Positions 57,440-64,000 of a DNA stretch of 64,000 bases are shown in pieces. Positions within the stretch are counted from its first letter, which is position 1. Every line of letters begins with the position of its first letter. Source of the DNA: Icerya purchasi (taxonomy: Eukaryota > Arthropoda > Insecta > Hemiptera > Monophlebidae); the NCBI GenBank assembly GCA_039619475.1, contig CM077115.1, forward strand, positions 534,472,315 to 534,536,314, given 5' to 3'. The notes below the pieces were generated by a model. That model saw only the letters and a program-made list of their open reading frames with translations, was not told the origin of the DNA and did no database searches. Position numbers and translations under genes: made by a program.

Positions 57440-57860
57440 GTCCACCATCTCTAAAACAAAGTAGCAGCAATAGCTGTGACGATGCAACTGCCAATGCAAT
57501 TTTTTGTTTTGATCGTAACTTCGCAAGGATTAATGATATCAAAAAATGTCTTGCCGGTTCCACCTGGTGCGTCTAAGAAAAAAAACCCGCCTTGTTCGGC
57601 ATCAACGGTCAATATAATTCGATTATAAATATGTTCTTGTTCAGCTGTCAGTAATGGCTCATTATTCGCAATAATTGTAGCTAAGTCAACGTCGTTGTAC
57701 TGTTTTTCTCTATGCAAATCACTGTTAACTATGTCGGTGGCCGGGCGATCAGGTGACGGCATACCATAATGACTTAGTGGCAAGTTTAAAATTAAAATGC
57801 ATAAATCTTCGATCAACACTAACGCTTCATTGTACGAGGGTTGCCTTTTATATTTCGGGA
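57440..57860 (-). pseudogene. Helitron/Pif1-type helicase fragment
   Basis: Minus-strand frame with IEDLCILILNLPLSHYGMPS, then LLTAEQEHIYNRII and GGFFFLDAPGGTGKTF, the Walker A (motif I) region of Pif1-like helicases as found in the RepHel protein of Helitrons. After GKTF the expected continuation is altered (FDIINPCEVTIK), ending at AATLF. Motif II onward is missing, and no Rep domain or Helitron ends are seen. Cut on the other side by mariner. Confidence 0.8.
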
Positions 57861-57879
57861 TTAGAGAACAAAAACAAAT

Positions 57880-58950
57880 ACTAATCATCGAAAATTACTT
57901 TATTGTTTTTAAAAATATTCCCCATGAAGATCTATACACTTTTGCATGCGTTTGAACCAATTGTCGAAGCACTTTTTCCACTCTGATTGAGGTATCTCCA
58001 AAACATGCATTCTGAATGCAGCAACCGCTTCTTCAGGTGTCGAAAAACGTTGACCTCTCAGTTTGTTTTTTACGTACGGGAATAAAAAGAAGTCATTTGG
58101 CGAAAGGTCAGGACTATACGGCGGAGGACTCATCAAATCGATGTTTTGGGTGTTCAAAAATGCAGTTTTTTGAGCCGATGTGTGAGAGCTCGCATTGTCG
58201 TGGTGAAGAGTGATCCGTCTTCGGCGGTTGGTTTTCCTGATTTCTTGGAAGACAACTGGCAAACAGATTGTTGTGTACCACTCAGAATTGACTGTTCTGC
58301 GTTGTTCTAGTGGTACGGTTGCGACATGTCCAGTTTTTCCGAAAAAACATGCGACCATTTGCTTGGAAGTGCTTCGTGCGCGAACAACTTTTGTTGGATT
58401 TGGCTCATCTTGAAACACCCATACACAGTCGACTGCTGTTTACTTTCGGGCTCATACGCGCGTAAATCCACGATTCATCACCTGTCACGATGTCATAGAC
58501 GTGTTTTGAAGCACCGCGATCGTATTTTTTGAGCATTTCTTTCGACCCATCGACACGAGCCTTTTTTTGAGCGATTGACAAATTGTGTGGTGGATGCAAC
58601 GCGAACAAATTTTTCTGACAGTTAAATGTTCATGCAATATTGAGTGTATGCTGGTCCCACTAATGCCTAAGGTTGTCTCTATCTCACGATAGGTCACATG
58701 ACGATCTTGCAATATCAGTTCGCGCACAGAATCAATGGTTTTCGGAACAACAACTGATTTTGGACGACCTTCACGAAATTCGTCTTGGAGTGAACTACGA
58801 CCACGATTGAATTCACCATACCATCGATAAACACTGGTCCTTGATGAGCTTCATCGCCAAAAGTTGAATTAAGTTCATCCATGCACTGTTGCTGAGTTAA
58901 TCCACGTCGAAAGTTGTAAAAAATAATCGCACGAAAATGTTCACGTACGA
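57880..58950 (-). pseudogene. mariner transposase (DD34D), broken
   Basis: Minus-strand mariner. N-terminal part near 58950-58730 (EHFRAIIFYNFRRGLTQQQC, then RWYGEFNRGRSSLQDEFREG in a shifted frame), second helix-turn-helix (YREIETTLGISGTSIHSILH), first catalytic Asp in IVTGDESWIY. A further frameshift follows, then an open C-terminal half 58418-57909 with Asp in LHHDNASSHT and Asp in YSPDLSPNDFFLFP, 34 residues apart as in true mariners. Ends LHGEYF. At least three frameshifts. The N-terminus is cut where MULE copy 2 begins, so the 5' terminal repeat is missing. Confidence 0.85.
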
Positions 58951-59294
58951 AAGTTGGAAAGAAGAAATGGGAGAAGTAGAAAAACGATTATTGTGTATTT
59001 GAAACGTTATTCAATGTTGGAAAAAGAATGTGAAAAAAATTCCATATAAGAGATTGCGTGTAGATATCTTAAAGCAACTAAATAATCTACAACGGGAAAG
59101 TAATCAAAAAAGTTTTTCAATTATGTTAACAAATTTCTTATAAAGAATAAACTTGAATGCAAGATTAGTTAATTTTGAAAAATATTTCAGAAACTACTAT
59201 GCATCACGTATTGGAATGTAGGCCCAGTAAAACAGAATGTCCTCGGAAATAAATACCGATACGTTTTTAGAGTGCTTTCACGACACTTAAAATA

Positions 59295-60913
59295 CAGTGG
59301 GTAACAAAAGTATTGGCACACCACAAGAAATGCATACCAGAGTGCATCGTGATGAAAGCAACGAAAGAAAAATGCATTAGGATGTTAAGAGAGGACAAAC
59401 ATAACGACATACGAAAGTGCGTTATAATACGAATAACAGGTAAGACAAAAAATGGGAAAACGCTCTATAACAGGCTAACAAAAGTATTGGCACAGAATGA
59501 CTAATCGGTACGTTCACGCACGAAATGAATCATGCACATGCATGTTCACGCAAGTTCGACGTTAAGCGAGTGTGGAACGCGTACAGTGAGTGATACAAGT
59601 GCATATGACTACGTTTGAACACGATGGCTCCGAAAAATAGTGAAATTGGTCTAGTGGATCGTGCGAGAATAGTAGCGCTTCGAGAAAATGGTAATAGTTA
59701 TCGAGAAATTGCGAAACAAGTGAAATTATCGTTTTCAGCAGTGCGGCACATCATAAAAAAAATACGAAACGGCTCGTAGTATTGAAAACCTTAAACGTAG
59801 TGGCCGTCCCCGAATACTATCGACCCGAGAACGGCACGCCGTAGTTCGTAGTGGTCAGAAAAATCCTTTCACAAGTGCCGCGATGCTCGCGGAGGAAGTT
59901 CGAACATGTACAGGGGAAGGTAGTTCATCCGCAAAACATCAGGAGAGTACTGCATTCGGCGCAGCTTCATGGTCGTTCGCCCCGTAAGAAACCGTTCATA
60001 TCCGAACAGAATCGCCGAAAACGACTACAGTTTGCCAAGGAGCACTGTACGAAGCCGCTAGAGTTCTGGCGTTCTGTTATTTGGTCAGATGAGAGCAAAT
60101 ACAACCTTTTCGGGTCAGATGGCAAACAATCGGTGTGGAGAAAACCGAACACGGAGCTGGAAACATGCAACATGCATCCAACCGTAAAGCATGGAGGAGG
60201 CAGTGTGTTAGTATGGGGGTGCATAGCGGCACAAGGAGTCGGAAAGTTGGCGTTTGTGGATACTAAAATGACAGCAGATGTATACATTGACCTGTTGCGC
60301 CATCACTTGCGATCCAGCGCTGTTCAGTAGAACATGGAACATTCATTCGTCTTCCAGCAAGACAATGATCCAAAACACACTGCCCACTAAACAAGGGAAT
60401 GGCTGTTATACAATGCTCCACGTCGTCTATTCACGACTCCACAGTCACCGGACCTCTATCCGATCGAACATTTGTGGCACCATCTCGAAATCCAGCTCCG
60501 TAAACGACGCGTATCCAACAAAAATGGGCTCCGTGAAGCCTTGCAAGATGCCTGGCAAGAAATTCCCCCTGCCGCGACGCAGAACCTGGTGGAGTCAATG
60601 CCTCGACGTCTCGAAGCGGTAATCCGTGCCAAAGGCACGCACACAAAATATTAAGTTTGTGACTAAAATTCCTTTTTCGGTAATTTTTAGTTAATTTTCT
60701 TCTCTCGGTCGAGGTGTGCCAATACTTTCGTTGCAATCTTGTGTTCATTTTTCGTTTTACAGTTGTTTTGTTTTTCTTTTCTTTCAAATAAATGTGTAGT
60801 TTTCTTTTGGTTATGTCATTGTGTTGTTCTATATGTATTTTGCTGTGAGATTTTTCCCCCTTGCTGTCCTACACTCATTTTTTCTGGTGTGCCAATACTT
60901 TTGATACCCACTG
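59295..60913 (+). mobile_element. Tc1/mariner element 5 (complete ends, dead transposase)
   Basis: 1,619 bp between TA at 59293-59294 and 60914-60915. Outer repeats CAGTGGGTAACAAAAGTATT and, inverted, CAGTGGGTATCAAAAGTATT differ at one position. Inner copies of AACAAAAGTATTGGCACA lie at about 59475-59493 and, inverted, 60713-60735: IR/DR layout. Inserted in MULE copy 2. Confidence 0.94.
59624..60654 (+). pseudogene. Tc1-family transposase, two frameshifts and two stops
   Basis: ATG 59624 (MAPKNSEIGL) begins a transposase close to those of elements 1 and 2. An extra A in the run near 59760 and an extra G near 59915 shift the frame, and stops occur at 60328-60330 (TAG) and about 60388-60390 (TAA). 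The final frame, open through 59851-60327 and again to 60654, carries all catalytic positions: IWSDESKYN, QQDNDPKH and PIEHLW. GRPRIL and SPDL motifs are readable. Non-functional, though its ends remain good substrates. Confidence 0.92.
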
Positions 60914-61825
60914 TATATTTATACATGGACATGTAAATAGAAGATTAGATACATTAATACAAGTACTATTGAAACATGTCACTGATAAAATAATAGAAAA
61001 GAATATAGCCGACATTAGACTGAAAGGGAGATATCGGTTGCACGAGATACACGGAGTACATAAAAAAGGGCAATAAAAATAATATTCTACAAAGTAATTC
61101 CAACCGTTGGAGAATTTTAATTCATATACATATAATAATACAAATAAACCGTGTTTGTAAAGAGTGTAAACTGCAGTGTGCCACATGTAAAGTTTGTTGT
61201 AATATGCTTACATGTTATTACTATGAGCATACTAATGGACTGTGTAAGAATATACATACTGTTTGCATAAATTTTGAAGGAAAAGATATTAATATAGAAG
61301 TACATCAAGAAATTGAATCATCTGTTACAGAACTTATAACTGCATTAGAAAATAATCAGAACCGAAATAGTATGCCCGAGATAAAAAAAAATTACAATTG
61401 CTATTCAAAGCCTGTCAAAGAAACAAAATGAAAATATGTATACAAGTAAGGAGTTAGACAATTGTAAGATGTATTTAAAAAAAGCTAAGGAAATAATGGT
61501 GAAATCTATGGATATCAATATAAATAAAATTAAACCTCAGCATCGATGGGAACAGGTGAAAAAGGGATTTGAAGAAGACTATAGTGGAAAACTGAAAGGG
61601 ATGAAAATTATTAAAGAGCAGATAATGAGCCCTACTACAGCAGATATTGCACCTATCCGTCATGATCATTATTATGCTAAAGATCGATTTTCAATTATGG
61701 AAATAGTTCGGATGAAATTAATTCAAAAACAAATGAACCAAAAGGACAAAGTAGAAAGACGGATAAAATCATTATTCTTAAACCAGATAGGTTTACAGTA
61801 AAAGAAACTAACGGAAATAAATTAA

Positions 61826-64000
61826 CCCTTTCAGTCATGGTGTCCCATATACGGTACATCATTTTCAATGACAAAAAAAGAACAGAATTATTATATTTTT
61901 GGCTTGAAGTCATATTGTCCCATTTTCATAAATTACCCAAATATACCATAGACTATTTATCTTAAGTTTATATGTTGTGCAATCTAAAAGAAAAGAGGAA
62001 TTCTGAACATGTTTTTGATTGTTTAGAATATACGCGATTAGAGTATTTTTGGACAAGAAATTAGTATCATTTTTTGGACATATTTAAAGACAGTAATTAT
62101 TAAAATCGGTAAGTAACATTTAAATCTATCAATTTCAGTTATAATTACAAATATATTATTAGTATTTAGCTTGTAGGATTTTTTTGAAATACTATGTCCC
62201 ATATATGGTACAACGGTACTTCATGGATAAAATGTAAGTGCTATCCACAAAATGCACTTTTTGTCATTTAAATGAGGGATTCACACTTATAATGCATATA
62301 CATGATAATTTGTTAATAAATTGAGCATTTTGTTTCTCTTTTAATGTTTATGCATGATAATTTAGTAAAGTAAACATTTTATATCTGTTATACATAATGT
62401 TGGGTATATTTTTCTGTCTGATAAATACCAATACAAGACAATATTTTGTATTCATAATGTATATAATATGAATTCTTGAGATGTATAAAACTATAATTTA
62501 TGTTTTATTTGTAAAAAGGTAAAATGGCATTGGCTGATGAAGAAATATTTGAAATTTTGATGAACGATGACACCTCTATAATTGGATCTGATTCTGAAGA
62601 TGGGTATGAAAATGAATTAGGTAAATATTTTACTCTTCGTTTACTGCTATTTGTACTAAAAAAAGTCACGTGTTGTTTTGATACCATACAATATAGAAAT
62701 AATTTATGTTTGTCGATATAGCAAATATGGAAGATCTGGAACAGTATGTTATTGAGGAAGAAGTAAATACTGGTGAAGAAATAAGTACTTGTAAAGATGA
62801 AAATGTTCTTGAACTTCAGGAGGACTTTGCCAGGAATAATGAACTCACTAAAAAAACCAACATCAAATGGAGAACAAATGTTACATTTATTTCGCCAAGT
62901 ATTGACTGGTATTTTCAAGAACCATTGGCGACAGTTAGCTTACCTTCACCAAATGAAATATTTGCCAAATATTTTACTAATAAATTATTTACATTAGCGG
63001 CAGATATGACAAACAAATATGCCACATATAAAAATATTTCCAGATTTCAATCTACAAATATGAGTGAAATGAAAAAACTGTTTGCCTTGCATATTGTAAT
63101 GGAGAATCTAAATTATCCTAGGGCACGAATGTACTGGGATAGCCGCATGGGAATTCCAATGGTCAAAGATAATATGCCGTTCAATAGATTTTCTAAATTG
63201 AGAAACGCTCTTCACGTGGCAGATATATCCAGTGAACGAACCGGTAATGATCGATTATGGAAAGTTCGACCTGTATATGATCAGCTGAAAAAAGTCTGTA
63301 ATGCATTGCCATTAGAATGCAACTTATGCATTGATGAACAGATCGTTCCATTCAAGGGGCAGCTAAACATAAAACAATACATTAAAAATAAGCCTAATAA
63401 GTGGGGAGTAAAAATATACTTTCTAAATGGGCAAAGTGGAAAAATATATGATTTTATTATATATCAAGGGTCTACCACTGAGGTAAATGATAAATACAAG
63501 ATGTTAGGTATAACATCTGCCACTGTACTTCATTTATCTGAACGAATAGGTGTAAATCATAGGTTATTTTTCGATAACTATTTCAATTCATACCATTTAT
63601 TGCAGTGTTTACACAATAAGCAGATTTACGCTATTGGCACAGCGAGACTTAATCGATTTTTTAGTCCGCCATTACTTTCTGAAAAAAAGTTGAAACAAAA
63701 TGGTCGCGGCTCTTGTGATAATGTGGTAAGTGCAGATGGCCAGGTTATTCTTACCACCTGGTATGACAACAAATCAATAGTGATGGCATCCAATTATATG
63801 GGAATCGGCAATACTGATCTCTGTAAGAGATGGGATAAAAAAAACAAGAAACACATTTGGGTACCACGACCAGAATGTATTTCATTATATAATTCAAACA
63901 TGGGCGGAGTTGATAAATTAAATTTTCTAGCAAGCTTATATCGGTCTTATGTACGATCGCGAAAATGGACCATTCGCATGATAACACATGCGTTGGATTT
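61826..64000 (+). mobile_element. piggyBac element (5' part, runs off the window)
   Basis: At TTAA 61822-61825 the sequence continues CCCTTTCAGTCATGG, the classic piggyBac start. TGTCCCATATACGGTAC at 61841-61857 recurs as TGTCCCATATATGGTAC at 62195-62211, an inner repeat of the terminus. The transposase gene follows. The right end and second TTAA lie outside the window. Confidence 0.9.
62524..64000 (+). CDS. piggyBac transposase, intact as far as visible, one predicted intron
   Basis: Predicted exon 1: 62524-62620 (MALADEEIFEILMNDD, acidic as in piggyBac N-termini). Predicted intron: 62621-62721, GTAAATATTT to TCGATATAG, 101 nt. Exon 2 runs from 62722 to the last base with no stop. The acidic leader (MEDLEQYVIEEE) is followed by the catalytic domain: Asp at 63333-63335 (CIDEQIVPFKG), Asp at 63573-63575 (FFDNYFNSYHLL) and Asp at 63912-63914 (MGGVDKLNFL), all in one frame and matching the DDD triad of piggyBac. 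KRWDKKNKKHIWVPRP and YRSYVRSRKW are typical. Without splicing the frame from 62524 ends at a stop near 62721, or translation could begin at ATG 62727. The C-terminal Cys-rich finger would lie beyond the window. Confidence 0.92.

Larger units (their letters stand above)
58950..61822 (+). pseudogene. MULE copy 2: end of transposase, SWIM finger, tail (interrupted)
   Basis: Starts inside the DDE domain: EVEKRLLCI.NVIQCWKKN aligns with RHLLCKWHIVRAWKNN of copy 1, then YYASRIGM and NTDTFLECFHDT with the catalytic Glu. Tc1 element 5 interrupts at TA 59293-59294. Coding resumes HVNRRLDTLIQVLLK at about 60926. A SWIM finger follows (CKECKLQCATC ... TCYYYEHTNGLCKNIHTV, about 61165-61265). A tail in another frame, 61436-61801, holds a basic helical stretch and IMSPTTADIAPIRHDHYYAK. 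piggyBac is inserted at TTAA 61822-61825, so any peptidase segment would lie beyond that element, outside the window. Confidence 0.82.

Overview
This 64 kb window is eukaryotic, AT-rich, and made almost entirely of transposable elements. I recognise no host gene. The element families (Tc1/mariner with IR/DR ends, mariner, piggyBac, hAT, pogo/Tigger, Mutator-like, TTAA-target Kolobok-like, Helitron helicase, CR1-like and R1-like LINEs with FP/PHD or CCHC ORF1 proteins) and the style of the proteins point to an arthropod, most likely an insect. That is inference from family content; no species marker was seen.

Layout. 1-8.0 kb: the SWIM-Ulp1 end of a Mutator-like element (MULE copy 3) broken by four Tc1/mariner elements in a row, three with intact transposases (608-1636, 5099-6127, 6689-7717) and one disabled. 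8.7-10.6 kb: a decayed Kolobok-like element with a decayed Tc1 inside it. 11.2-13.9 kb: a FLYWCH exon-like fragment and a hAT transposase split by a roughly 0.9 kb non-autonomous element. 14.3-15.0 and 36.9-37.9 kb: two copies of an LTR-like repeat. 17-36 kb: a LINE district in which two lineages (CR1-like, minus strand; R1-like, both strands) abut (AAT)n microsatellites at nearly every boundary, including a 2.2 kb AAT array. One CR1-like copy (23416-28823) keeps full ORF1 and ORF2. 37.9-44.3 kb: mostly non-coding relics (gypsy-like integrase tail, Kolobok-like copy 3, LINE tail, pogo/Tigger).

44.3-55.9 kb: MULE copy 1 (zinc finger, DDE transposase, SWIM finger, Ulp1-like peptidase). It is interrupted by a 5'-truncated RNase H LINE with a 9 bp target duplication, by a 3.5 kb Kolobok-like element with an intact 581-residue transposase at a duplicated TTAA, and by a block with a ~283 bp satellite. 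57.4-61.8 kb: Helitron helicase and mariner relics, then MULE copy 2 interrupted by a fifth Tc1. 61.8 kb to the window end: a piggyBac element whose transposase, after one predicted 101 nt intron, is open to the last base and continues outside the window.

The nesting gives relative ages. The three MULE copies and the hAT are old hosts. Kolobok copy 1, Tc1 elements 1, 3 and 4, the CR1-like LINE and piggyBac are younger and possibly still functional. Comparing the three broken MULE copies shows a shared order of DDE transposase, SWIM finger, basic linker and Ulp1-like cysteine peptidase.
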